Part shown: piece by piece, positions 41,394 through 49,860 of the stretch
Position numbering within the stretch: position 1 is the stretch's first letter
How the letters are laid out: each line of letters begins with the position of its first letter
Origin: Desulfotignum sp.
GTDB lineage: Bacteria; Desulfobacterota; Desulfobacteria; Desulfobacterales; Desulfobacteraceae
DNA length: 52,622 bases
Direction: 5' to 3'
Assembly: GCA_021737695.1 (NCBI GenBank)
Contig: JAIPDL010000019.1
Location: 1-52,622, forward strand
Program-made: the position numbers and the translations under genes
Notes under the pieces: generated by a model
Told to the model about the DNA's origin: nothing
Database searches by the model: none
What the model saw: the letters and a program-made list of their open reading frames with translations, nothing else

Positions 41394-44102
41394 TTAATTT
41401 TTATCCGAGGCAGAATCCAAAACCTCCCACAGTTTTTCTGCCAGATCGACCATTGAAAACGGCTTCTGAATAAACGACACCTCGTCATCCAGGACCCCAT
41501 GATGGGCAATGATGTTGGCGGTATAACCGGACATGAACAAAAGCCGAATGCCGGGATAAAGTGCTGTGATTTGATCAGCCAGGTCCCTTCCATTCATCTC
41601 CGGCATGATCACGTCGGTCATGAGCAGATCAATAGAACCGGAATGGTTTTTTGCTTTTTCCATGGCTTCAGTCGGTGTGGCTGCGGACAGCACGGTATAT
41701 CCTTTTTTTTCCAGCATCATCCGGGTCATCCTGAGAATAGACGGTTCATCTTCAACCAGCAGGATGGTTTCTGTCTCCCCTGCGGCTGCTTTTTTATCAG
41801 GGACGGCCTTTTCGGTGTCTTTATCGGCAGCGAACCGGGGCAGGTAAATTTTGAAGGTGGATCCCTGGCCGGGTTCGCTGTATACATTGATAAAACCGTT
41901 GTTCTGTTTGACAATGCCGAAGATTGTTGCAAGCCCTAAACCGGTGCCTTTGCCGACATCTTTGGTGGTGAAAAAAGGCTCGAACAGGTTATCCAGTATC
42001 TCTTTATCCATGCCGCAACCATTGTCACTGACCGCCAGCAAAACAAAATCACCGGGGATGAAACCTGGGTGTTCACAGCAATATTCCTCGTTAAATGATT
42101 TTTTTCCCGTTTCTATGGTGAGTTTACCCACGCCGGTAATGGCATCTCGTCCATTGATACACAGATTGACAAGGATCTGGTCGATCTGGGAGGGGTCCAT
42201 TTTCACCGTCCATGGATGGGCAGCAGGTTTCCATACCAGGTCGATGTCTTCACCGATGAGCCGGCGCAGCATATTGAGCATACTTTCCACAGTATCGTTC
42301 AAATCCAATTGTCTGGGAGAAATGACCTGTTTTCTGGCAAAAGCCAGCAGCTGCTTTGTGATGTCCGCTGACCGTTTTGCCGCTTTCTGAATTTCTTTGA
42401 GATCACCATGCAGCTCATGATGTTCATCTGCCTGCAACAGGGCCAGTTCCGTGTGCCCCAGAATCACCCCCAGCATGTTATTGAAGTCATGAGCCACACC
42501 GCCGGCCAGCCGGCCCACGGATTCCATTTTCTGGGCCTGGAGTAAAATTCGTTCCAGATTTTTTTCCTGTGTTAAATCTCTCATTATGGCTGCGTAGTTA
42601 ACAATTTTTCCATCCGGTTTTTTTACAGGTAAAATGGTTGCATCTTCTTCTTTGATATTTCCGTTTTTTCGCTCATTTGTTAAATGACCACTCCATACTT
42701 TTCCGCTTTTTAGGGTTTTCCATATATCTCTGTATAAGCCTTCCTGCTGTCTGTCAGTAATATAATGAATTAAATCTTTGCCCATGATCTCATCTTTTGA
42801 ATATCCTGTATTTGACTCAAAAGCTTGATTGGCATATTGGACACACCCCTCTTGATCAGTTATTAAAATGGGTTGATGAGATTGTTCGATAACTTCAGCT
42901 AATAATCCATGTCTTTGTTCTGCTTTTTTTCGCACCCTTATCTCTGAAACTAATTTCTGTCGATATGATTCCAGTCTGTCCATAAAACGGTTAAAGCTTG
43001 CTGAAAGTTTACCGATTTCGTCTTTTCTTTTATGGTCCAGCCTTGAGGACCAATCATCCGGATGCCTGTTTTCTATCTGTCGGATGAATTCAAGCAGAGG
43101 CTTTGTGATGGTAGTGCTTACGAACAGAGTGACACCACCTGTGACCAAAAACACTAAAGCTAATATCACAAGGAAGGCTTTCTGTATCTCATATAACGAA
43201 GAAAACACTTCTTTTGTATAGGAGGAGGAAACAACGATCCAGTCAAAGGCAGGAATATAATCAAATGCTATGAATTTTTCCTTGGGATGAGTTTCTGAAG
43301 GATTTTGCCACCAATAAGTTAAATAGCCTTTTTTTAGTCTCACCATTTCTCTGGCAATGGGGAATCCTTTAGCTCCTTTCAGGTCAATAACATTACCGGA
43401 TAATTCAGGGTGTATGACAATATCCCCTTGGGAATTAAGGATAAAAGAATATCCGGTTTCTCCAAAAGTTAGACTAGAGATTCTATCTTTAAAATCATTG
43501 ATATTTATGAGATTGATAAACTCGGATTTATATGAAGATGCGGAAATAATCCAGTCCCAAGAATCAAAATAGCTCATGTACAATGCTTTTGACCTTTCCT
43601 GGGTCTCGTCTGGATTTTTCCATTGATATTCCAGATACCCTTCTTTTTTCGAGATTTGCTTCTGGATAAACTTTCTATATGAAAAATCTTTTCCTATTAC
43701 CCCTGTCTGGGGGTGAACAACGGCAACTCCTCTGCTGTTGATACAGTATAGATATCCAGTATCTCCCACAGTTTGGCTCAACAAGATCTTAACGGCTTTG
43801 ACCTTGGCATCAGATTCAGTGATTTGTCCATCCTGAAATTGATTAAAAAAATGGGCTGAAATTTCCTTGTTTTTTTCTGCGATCGCCTTTAAATGATTTT
43901 TTATTGAAACAGTTGCGGCTGTTTCGACCATGTCTGAAATTGTCTTGTTGGACTGGTTCAGTTCTTGTCTGATCCGATCTTCCAGATTCCACTTTATCTG
44001 AAAAAATAGAAGGGAAAAACTTATCGTCAGTATTAGCACGAATACGAAAGAATAGAGTATAAAAAGTTTAAGCTTGATCGATAAATTTTTTATAAGCTGC
44101 AT
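41394..44102 (-). CDS. Hybrid histidine kinase: dCache-HAMP-PAS-HisKA-HATPase-REC
   Basis: 902 residues from the ATG at 44100-44102; an in-frame TTG at 44133-44135 would add 11. TM1 (about 7-30), a periplasmic region with two Cache-like repeats, each with a GDTGYLYCINSRG or GETGYSFILNSQG core and a WDWII or FDWIV strand, TM2 (about 320-340), HAMP, one PAS, and then the kinase/receiver half shared with its paralogues (GGVAHDFNNMLGVILGHTEL, ITDVIMPEMNGRDLADQ in form). The sensor half is clearly AT-rich and the kinase half GC-rich, with the change near 42570, so the gene looks like a mosaic. No strong ribosome-binding site is seen. Confidence 0.9.
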   Translation of the reverse strand: MQLIKNLSIKLKLFILYSFVFVLILTISFSLLFFQIKWNLEDRIRQELNQSNKTISDMVETAATVSIKNHLKAIAEKNKEISAHFFNQFQDGQITESDAKVKAVKILLSQTVGDTGYLYCINSRGVAVVHPQTGVIGKDFSYRKFIQKQISKKEGYLEYQWKNPDETQERSKALYMSYFDSWDWIISASSYKSEFINLININDFKDRISSLTFGETGYSFILNSQGDIVIHPELSGNVIDLKGAKGFPIAREMVRLKKGYLTYWWQNPSETHPKEKFIAFDYIPAFDWIVVSSSYTKEVFSSLYEIQKAFLVILALVFLVTGGVTLFVSTTITKPLLEFIRQIENRHPDDWSSRLDHKRKDEIGKLSASFNRFMDRLESYRQKLVSEIRVRKKAEQRHGLLAEVIEQSHQPILITDQEGCVQYANQAFESNTGYSKDEIMGKDLIHYITDRQQEGLYRDIWKTLKSGKVWSGHLTNERKNGNIKEEDATILPVKKPDGKIVNYAAIMRDLTQEKNLERILLQAQKMESVGRLAGGVAHDFNNMLGVILGHTELALLQADEHHELHGDLKEIQKAAKRSADITKQLLAFARKQVISPRQLDLNDTVESMLNMLRRLIGEDIDLVWKPAAHPWTVKMDPSQIDQILVNLCINGRDAITGVGKLTIETGKKSFNEEYCCEHPGFIPGDFVLLAVSDNGCGMDKEILDNLFEPFFTTKDVGKGTGLGLATIFGIVKQNNGFINVYSEPGQGSTFKIYLPRFAADKDTEKAVPDKKAAAGETETILLVEDEPSILRMTRMMLEKKGYTVLSAATPTEAMEKAKNHSGSIDLLMTDVIMPEMNGRDLADQITALYPGIRLLFMSGYTANIIAHHGVLDDEVSFIQKPFSMVDLAEKLWEVLDSASDKN

Positions 44103-44127
44103 AAAGGCGATAGACCCATTAAAAAGT

Positions 44128-44522
44128 TTACCCAATCTGATTGTCAGAAAAGCCTTCTTGACGGCATATCAGTAGTCTGAATTTTGTATATGGTTGCCAT
44201 TTCGAAAAAAACAATGATCGAATAGGACCAAAAATGTCTGCCTTTGTAATTAAGATGTTAATATAACTGCCAATCCTCATACTTGGGCTTTTCCAAATTT
44301 TACCATAATTGCTACAAGTCTTAACTCCCTTAAATCTCAACCATCGTTTCGTTATCATGAATGCCTTATCAATGAAATGCCTGCATGTCAATTGTTTTGG
44401 CCCAGGACAATCACATATCTGCTGCTCACACCCAGTATGCCTTTTTTTCAGCATGGCAGCAACCACGACCGAGCTGAAGCGCAGGGGCGAATGGGCGCCT
44501 GGATGACGAGGGTATGATACCA
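44128..44522. other. Unassigned sequence between kinase and HTH remnant
   Basis: About 395 bases upstream of the dCache hybrid kinase. The minus-strand frame is open but its peptide (cysteine- and lysine-rich, with CDCPGPKQLTCRHFIDKAF) resembles nothing I recognise, and I see no second supporting signal. It may contain the promoter of the kinase gene. Confidence 0.4.
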
Positions 44523-44712
44523 TCCCGTTCTTTTCAGCTAACTGTGCAACGGTAAATTCCAGGGACAAATCGGCTTTTGCCGAATTTGGCAACGCTGCCA
44601 TTTTCGGCAAATGGTATTGAAACGATGTCCGGGCCAGGCCCAGTCTCTTTGCAATCCGGTCCTGGGGGATGCCAAGTCCGTGCATGCGGAATATCTTTAT
44701 GTCGAGATCCAT
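44523..44712 (-). pseudogene. HTH gene remnant 1
   Basis: Sixty-three codons starting from the ATG at 44710-44712 encode a helix-turn-helix segment, with DRIAKRLGLARTSFQYHLPK, ADLSLEFTVAQLAEKNG. It recalls the middle of ParB/methylase-associated HTH proteins, but I cannot name the family with certainty. The homology-like part ends at about 44523. The frame then continues to 44128 through sequence I do not recognise. It looks like the start of a larger gene cut off by other DNA. A second, more degraded copy is at 46731-46806. Confidence 0.45.
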
Positions 44713-44871
44713 GCATCCCTATCCCGCAGGGACAGCCCGGTCATCTGATAGGTAACGGCCCTGCGGCTCAAGTCATGACTGCCTTTATGGATTCCCAAAG
44801 CGGAACTGCCGGATACGATCAGCCGGAGGTCCGGAAATCATGGAAAACCGGTTTTCAAGGCGATGCTTTGA

Positions 44872-45771
44872 CAGAAAATACCGTTTGAAGGAACGGTTGG
44901 TCGTGCGCAGGATGGTGCGGTGGTGATGGATCAGTGTGTCAATCAGCGGCTGGCGGAAATGCTGGGATATCCGTCTGAACAGATCATCGGAAAACGCTGG
45001 TTGGAGATGGTGCCGCCTGAACAGCAGGCCATTGCTCAGGCGGCGGAAGCCAGGCGTGCCCAGGGGTATACCGACCGGTATGAAATTTTTCTGCGCCACA
45101 AACAATGTCGTGAACTTCCAGTGGTGATCGGGGCAGGCCCGAGGTTTGACAAAAACAGCGGTGAATTTATCGGCACCATGGGGGTAGTGACGGACATCAC
45201 CGAGCGCCGGCAGGCAACTTCAAATTCATCGGTCCCTCTCACAGTATCCTGGGACATGATCCGGATTCACTTGTCGGCAGGAATGTGATGGAATTTGTTC
45301 ATCCCGATGATTGTCAGGCCATTGCAGCTGCTTTTTCAGAATTTCTGGCCAACAGAGAGGACGGTCGGAAGGTCGAGTACAGATACTGCTGTGCAGATGG
45401 AGATTATCTCTGGTTGGAGACGGTCGGCAAGTTTCATTTTGATGATGCAGGCAAACCAAAGGATATACTGTATTGTCCGCTGCCACGCCGGCAGAAGCCA
45501 TAAAACAGGCGCAAATCCGTTCCAATGCCATTGATTTGCTGTTGAGCGACGTGGTACTGCCGGAGATGAGCGGCCGGGATCTGGCCGGGCAAATCATGGG
45601 CCTTTGTCCCGGTATCCGGGTGCTGTTCATGTCCGGATATACGGCCGATGTCATCGCCCATCAGGGGGTCCTGGACGGCGGGGTGGCGTTTATCCAGAAG
45701 CCTTTTTCAATGAACCAATGAACGATCTGGCAGAAAAGGTGCGGGGATTCCTGGATATGGCCTCGGAATAA
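44872..45771 (+). pseudogene. Broken hybrid histidine kinase (PAS-PAS-REC remnants)
   Basis: Three pieces of one former gene lie in order on the plus strand. PAS 1 (about 44900-45210) has NQRLAEMLGYPSEQIIGKRW and ends in VVTDITERRQ. PAS 2 in another frame (45216-45460) has HDPDSLVGRNVMEFVHPDDC. The second half of a receiver (45461-45771) has GYTVLSAATPAEAIKQA, LLLSDVVLPEMSGRDL and AFIQKPFSMN. The HisKA and HATPase domains are deleted at the 45461 junction. An exact 8-base duplication CAATGAAC (45708-45723) shifts the last codons, and the true tail NDLAEKVRGFLDMASE reads on in another frame to 45771. The receiver closely resembles those of the neighbouring intact hybrid kinases. Confidence 0.85.
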
Positions 45772-45835
45772 AGGGTCATGCCCTGCCGGGCACTACTCTT
45801 TGTTATTTCTGCTATTGAATAGGGTTCTGCCCGTA

Positions 45836-46324
45836 TCATAACGAGAGATCTCCCTGGGCCTTGAGACCTGCGAACCTATGCTGCCGCATGACCTCATAAC
45901 TTAAAATGGCAACGGCATTGGCCAGGTTCAAGGATCTTGAACAAGCGGATATGGGCACCCTTACGCAGGTGTCTTTGTTTTCCAGGAGTAAGTGTTCAGG
46001 CAGGCCCACGGATTCTTTTCCAAAGATCAGATAGACCGTATTTGAATAAGGTAAGCGGTCGCACCGCACCCTGGCTTTTTTTGAAAGAAACACTTTCTGA
46101 CCCTGGGGGTTCTGGGCAAGGAACTGTCCATAATCTTTGTATGTCTTGACGTTGATGTTTTTCCAATAATCAAGGCCGGCACGTTTTAAATACTTATCCT
46201 CAATGGAGAATCCTAAGGGCTCGATCAGGTGCAGCGATGACCCCATGGCATTGCAGATTCTGCCGATATTCCCGGTATTCTGGGGTATTTCAGGTTCCAA
46301 CAGGACAATGTTCAATTCAACCAT
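45836..46324 (-). CDS. trmL: tRNA (cytidine/uridine-2'-O-)-methyltransferase TrmL
   Basis: 162 residues from the ATG at 46322-46324, preceded by AAAAAGGGATGA; an in-frame GTG 21 bases earlier is less likely. SPOUT-fold motifs are complete: EPEIPQNTGNIGRICNAMGSSLHLIEPLGF, then KRAGLDYWKN, LIFGKESVGLPEHLL (knot loop), RVPISACSRSLNLANAVAILSYE. TrmL methylates the ribose of the wobble base in tRNA-Leu. The length matches the family. It is an intact housekeeping gene surrounded by gene remnants, with its own unit on the minus strand. Confidence 0.95.
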   Translation of the reverse strand: MVELNIVLLEPEIPQNTGNIGRICNAMGSSLHLIEPLGFSIEDKYLKRAGLDYWKNINVKTYKDYGQFLAQNPQGQKVFLSKKARVRCDRLPYSNTVYLIFGKESVGLPEHLLLENKDTCVRVPISACSRSLNLANAVAILSYEVMRQHRFAGLKAQGDLSL

Positions 46325-46401
46325 GCAGTCATCCCTTTTTGACACTCAGGTGCATGAGACGGTTTCGGAGCTTCTCCTTCGTCTATCCATTTTTTGACTT
46401 T

Positions 46402-46429
46402 GGGGGACACAGCAACCCCCTCTTTTTTT
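46402..46429 (+). terminator. Terminator-like hairpin with T run
   Basis: GGGGG (46402-46406), loop ACACAGCAA, CCCCC (46416-46420), then TCTTTTTTT. It points along the plus strand, where no intact gene lies upstream, so it may be a leftover of the degraded locus. The rest of the 46325-46494 gap shows nothing else. Confidence 0.4.
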
Positions 46430-46494
46430 CCTTTTCCGGGTTTAGGTAGATCCTTAAGCCTGGTATCAAACCAGAAAAAAGGCGGGATGTCACC

Positions 46495-46806
46495 CTAAAA
46501 ATTGTGCTGATGATGCCCACCTTTCAGCAGGAACATGTCCGGCCTCATGATCTGCGAAGGCATGACTGACACATATGCATCGTGGTCCGGCTCTTTCACC
46601 CAGGATTCATGGGAATGTATAATCTCCCACCCATCTTTGCCTTTCTTCCATACGGTGGATGTTATCGCTTGAACCCAGTCACTTTGCCTAGCGAAAAATA
46701 TGCCTTCTGCAATGGCGGAAACAAACTCATTTAGGGAATTTGCCAGTATTGGCATTTTGCCTAAATGAGGATGAATTGTTTTTTGATCCAGGCCGAGCCG
46801 CCTCAA
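46495..46806 (-). pseudogene. Chimeric remnant: HTH fragment fused to a SnoaL-like fragment
   Basis: A 103-codon frame from a TTG at 46804-46806. Its first 25 codons (RLGLDQKTIHPHLGKMPILANSL) match the HTH of the remnant at 44523-44712. The rest (about 46495-46731) reads like the C-terminal half of a SnoaL/DUF4440-type protein: WVQAITSTVWKKGKDGWEIIHSHESW. Neither half is complete, so this is most likely two gene fragments joined by deletion. Its start overlaps the 3' end of the adjacent kinase gene. Confidence 0.5.
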
Positions 46807-49784
46807 TTTTTTACTCTATTCCTGGATTTTTTTACCGTCATATTTTCACTTTTCGCCTCATCCAGAACCATTCTGATTGTTTTGGCCAGTTTTGCTTTCT
46901 TAAATGGTTTATTCACAATTGCTTTGATGCCGATATCTGTGGTCGATTCATCAAAAATCTTTTTGCTGAAGCCGGTGCACAAGATCACAGGAATGTCCGG
47001 TCTGATACCCATCACCTCTGAAGCAAGGACATCACCCGTCATGCGGGGCATTGTCATATCAGTAATAACCAGATCGAAATCGTTGGGTTTGGATCTGAAA
47101 AGCTCAAGAGCATCCAGACTGTCTGTTCTTGTCTCAATAGAATAACCTATCTGCTCAAGCATTCGTTTCCCCATTTTAGCAATGGCGGCTTCATCATCAA
47201 CATAAAGGATCTTTTCCGACCCGGCTGGCAGTTCTTCAGGCTTGTAAACATGATCCAGGTGGCGTTTTTTTGTAATCGGCAAATATATTGTGAATGTTGA
47301 CCCCTTGCCAGGTGTGCTGTCAGCTGTGATTTTTCCGCCATAGGTTTCAACAATGCCATGAACGACGGAAAGACCCATTCCCGTTCCCTCACCAGGCTTT
47401 TTTGTGGTGAAATAGGGATCGAAAATCGAGTTGATAATTTTGTCAGGAATGCCTGTCCCCGTATCTGACACCTTGATCTGGATATAATCTCCCGGTTTCA
47501 AATCAACGGTTTCTTTTTTGGAACCGGGGTCAAAAAAGAGGTCTTGAATGCTGAGTTCAAGTACGCCGCCATGATCCTCCATGGCATGGGCGGCATTGGT
47601 GCAGAGATTCATCAGTATCTGGTGAATCTGGGTCGGGTTGCCCATTATGAAAGAGTCACTGTGAATGGTCTGCCTGATTTCGATTGACGTGGGAATAGAT
47701 GACCGCAGAAATTTTGAGATCTCTTTTATGATGATACCCGGCTGCAGCGGCTTGGTTTTCTCTTCTGATTTTCGGGCAAAAGTCAGGATCTGCTTGACAA
47801 GGTCTCTGGCACGGTTTCCAGCTGTCAGGATTTCCTGGAGGTCATCTTCCAGTTCTGTATTTTTTTCAACTTTTTCAAGCGCCAGCTGGCTGAATCCAAG
47901 GATGGATGAGAGGATATTGTTAAAGTCGTGGGCAATGCCGCCGGCAAGTGTGCCGATGGCTTCCATCTTTTGGGACTGATGCAGTTTCTGCTGGAGTTCC
48001 ACGTGTTCTTTTTCAAGCCGGCGCTGTTCAGTGATGTCGCGGCAAATGCCGCCGATGGCCCACAGCTGGTCATCCCGATAAATCGGGTACAGGGTGTCGT
48101 GGTGATATAGCAACCCTGTGGGAGTATTCATTTCATGTTCAAAATCAACGGGTGTTTCTTGGGTAACCACCTGGTTGAGTTTGCTCTGATAAAAAAGTGC
48201 CACCGATGGTTCATATACTTCTTTCAGCGATTTTCCCACAAGATTTTTACCTGACTGGATATCAAACGCATCTATCCGATCATTGCTTGTAATATAGATG
48301 CCTTCAAGATTCAGCATGAATATATGGTCCGATGAATACTCAATCAGGGAGCGGTATTTTTTTTCGTTTTCTTTAATGATTTTTTGAGATTCTCTGCGCC
48401 TGGAGTCATCCTGGAACACCAGCACAACACCGGCGATCTGCCCGTCATCCATAATAATGGGTGCACCGCTGTCCAAAATTGGAAATTCCCGGCCATCTTT
48501 ATTGATGAGAAGGGTATGGTTGGTCAGTTCCACCACTTTTTTTTCTTTGAGGACCTTTTCCACAGGATCGTCAATGGGTTGGCGTGTCTTTTCATCGATG
48601 ATATGAAATATTTTGTTCAGGTCCTTTCCTTTTGCTTCCCATTGATGCCAGCCGGTGAGCGTTTCAGCTACGGGGTTCATCAATTCCACATGACCTTTGT
48701 CGTCAGTGGTAATCACCGCATCTCCAATAGAGTGCAGGGTTATCCGGTGAAGATTGAGGGCTTTATTCAAAGTAACGGCTGCTTGATACCGCTCTTTGAA
48801 ATGGGTTTTGAGATTTCGCTGCCAAATCAAAAGACCTGTCGCTACTATGAGAACCATCATACCCAGAATAAACACCAGAATAATAATCGAGCGAAAGTGC
48901 CATTCGGCAAAAGCCTCCGAAGCATCCACCTTGGAAACCATAAACCATGGAGAATCCGGGACCGGAAGAATGGCGGCAATGACTTCCACCCCCCGGTAAT
49001 CTTTTCCTTTAACAATTCCAGTGGTCCCTTTTACCACTTTGGCCGCAGGCAGGTCTTTTCGGGATAAAGGGATACGGAGTTTCAACGCCGTATCTTTTTG
49101 ATGACGCAGATCGTTCAAAAAGAGCACATCGGTTCCATCTTGACGGACCAGAAGCGTTTCCGCTGTGTCACTTGGTATCGGCCAGGATTGAATCAGCGGG
49201 TAAAGGAACTGGGCAGCGTCACTGACCAGTACAAGGGCGCCTATCGGATTCCTGGAACCTTTGTCGTCCAGCAAAGGAACAATCACCGATGCATGGGGAA
49301 ACAAGTAATCATGGGTGCTGTGCAACGGCGTCCACAAAGGACGGCGTTGTTTGAGGGCATCATCCAACACTTGAGCATGTTCCGGACACAGTCCCACGTC
49401 GGATCCCAAGCTGAGAACCACCTGTTTTTCAAGATTGACAACCAGAATATCTTCGAAGTTGTACCATTTTTTGACAGATCGCAGACGTCGGAAAATTTGA
49501 GCCCTTTCCTGTTCAGTTGGATAAGAGAAATAGCGCTTTATGGAATCAACGAGGCCAATTCGCCCCATAATAATTTCTGCGTCAGAAAGCCTTTCCATCC
49601 GCCAGTCAGCAATCTGGCTGGCCTTGAGGCGGGCAATGGACAAGAGGTTTGATTCAACAGACGTGTGTTGTTGTTTCTCTTGGGCCTTAAAAAACAAAAA
49701 CCCACAAATTAAAGAAAAAAGTAGAATTGCACCCATGGCCAATGCTACCCATCTATGGAAATGGTTGTTAGTTGTATGTTTCAT
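46803..49784 (-). CDS. Hybrid histidine kinase with periplasmic sensor, two PAS domains and receiver
   Basis: 993 residues. TM1 (about 11-32), a periplasmic sensor (33-300) with DGTDVLFLNDLRHQ and PVPDSPWFMVSKVDASEAF, which recalls Cache-type or GAPES-type folds, TM2 (about 302-325), PAS1 (about 350-475), PAS2 (about 480-595), an H-box AIGTLAGGIAHDFNNILSSILGFSQL, HATPase with DTGTGIP and GTGMGLSVVHG, and a C-terminal receiver (ITDMTMPRMTGDVLASEVMG). It differs more from the other three hybrid kinases here than they do from one another. The ATG at 49782-49784 is chosen for the clean signal anchor; the ligand is unknown. Confidence 0.9.
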   Translation of the reverse strand: MKHTTNNHFHRWVALAMGAILLFSLICGFLFFKAQEKQQHTSVESNLLSIARLKASQIADWRMERLSDAEIIMGRIGLVDSIKRYFSYPTEQERAQIFRRLRSVKKWYNFEDILVVNLEKQVVLSLGSDVGLCPEHAQVLDDALKQRRPLWTPLHSTHDYLFPHASVIVPLLDDKGSRNPIGALVLVSDAAQFLYPLIQSWPIPSDTAETLLVRQDGTDVLFLNDLRHQKDTALKLRIPLSRKDLPAAKVVKGTTGIVKGKDYRGVEVIAAILPVPDSPWFMVSKVDASEAFAEWHFRSIIILVFILGMMVLIVATGLLIWQRNLKTHFKERYQAAVTLNKALNLHRITLHSIGDAVITTDDKGHVELMNPVAETLTGWHQWEAKGKDLNKIFHIIDEKTRQPIDDPVEKVLKEKKVVELTNHTLLINKDGREFPILDSGAPIIMDDGQIAGVVLVFQDDSRRRESQKIIKENEKKYRSLIEYSSDHIFMLNLEGIYITSNDRIDAFDIQSGKNLVGKSLKEVYEPSVALFYQSKLNQVVTQETPVDFEHEMNTPTGLLYHHDTLYPIYRDDQLWAIGGICRDITEQRRLEKEHVELQQKLHQSQKMEAIGTLAGGIAHDFNNILSSILGFSQLALEKVEKNTELEDDLQEILTAGNRARDLVKQILTFARKSEEKTKPLQPGIIIKEISKFLRSSIPTSIEIRQTIHSDSFIMGNPTQIHQILMNLCTNAAHAMEDHGGVLELSIQDLFFDPGSKKETVDLKPGDYIQIKVSDTGTGIPDKIINSIFDPYFTTKKPGEGTGMGLSVVHGIVETYGGKITADSTPGKGSTFTIYLPITKKRHLDHVYKPEELPAGSEKILYVDDEAAIAKMGKRMLEQIGYSIETRTDSLDALELFRSKPNDFDLVITDMTMPRMTGDVLASEVMGIRPDIPVILCTGFSKKIFDESTTDIGIKAIVNKPFKKAKLAKTIRMVLDEAKSENMTVKKSRNRVKN

Positions 49785-49860
49785 AATTGCCCATAGTTTT
49801 GGTATTCGCTATTTTTCCAGGCCTCAATCAATCACGCAGCGGATAATTTATGTGCCGGGT

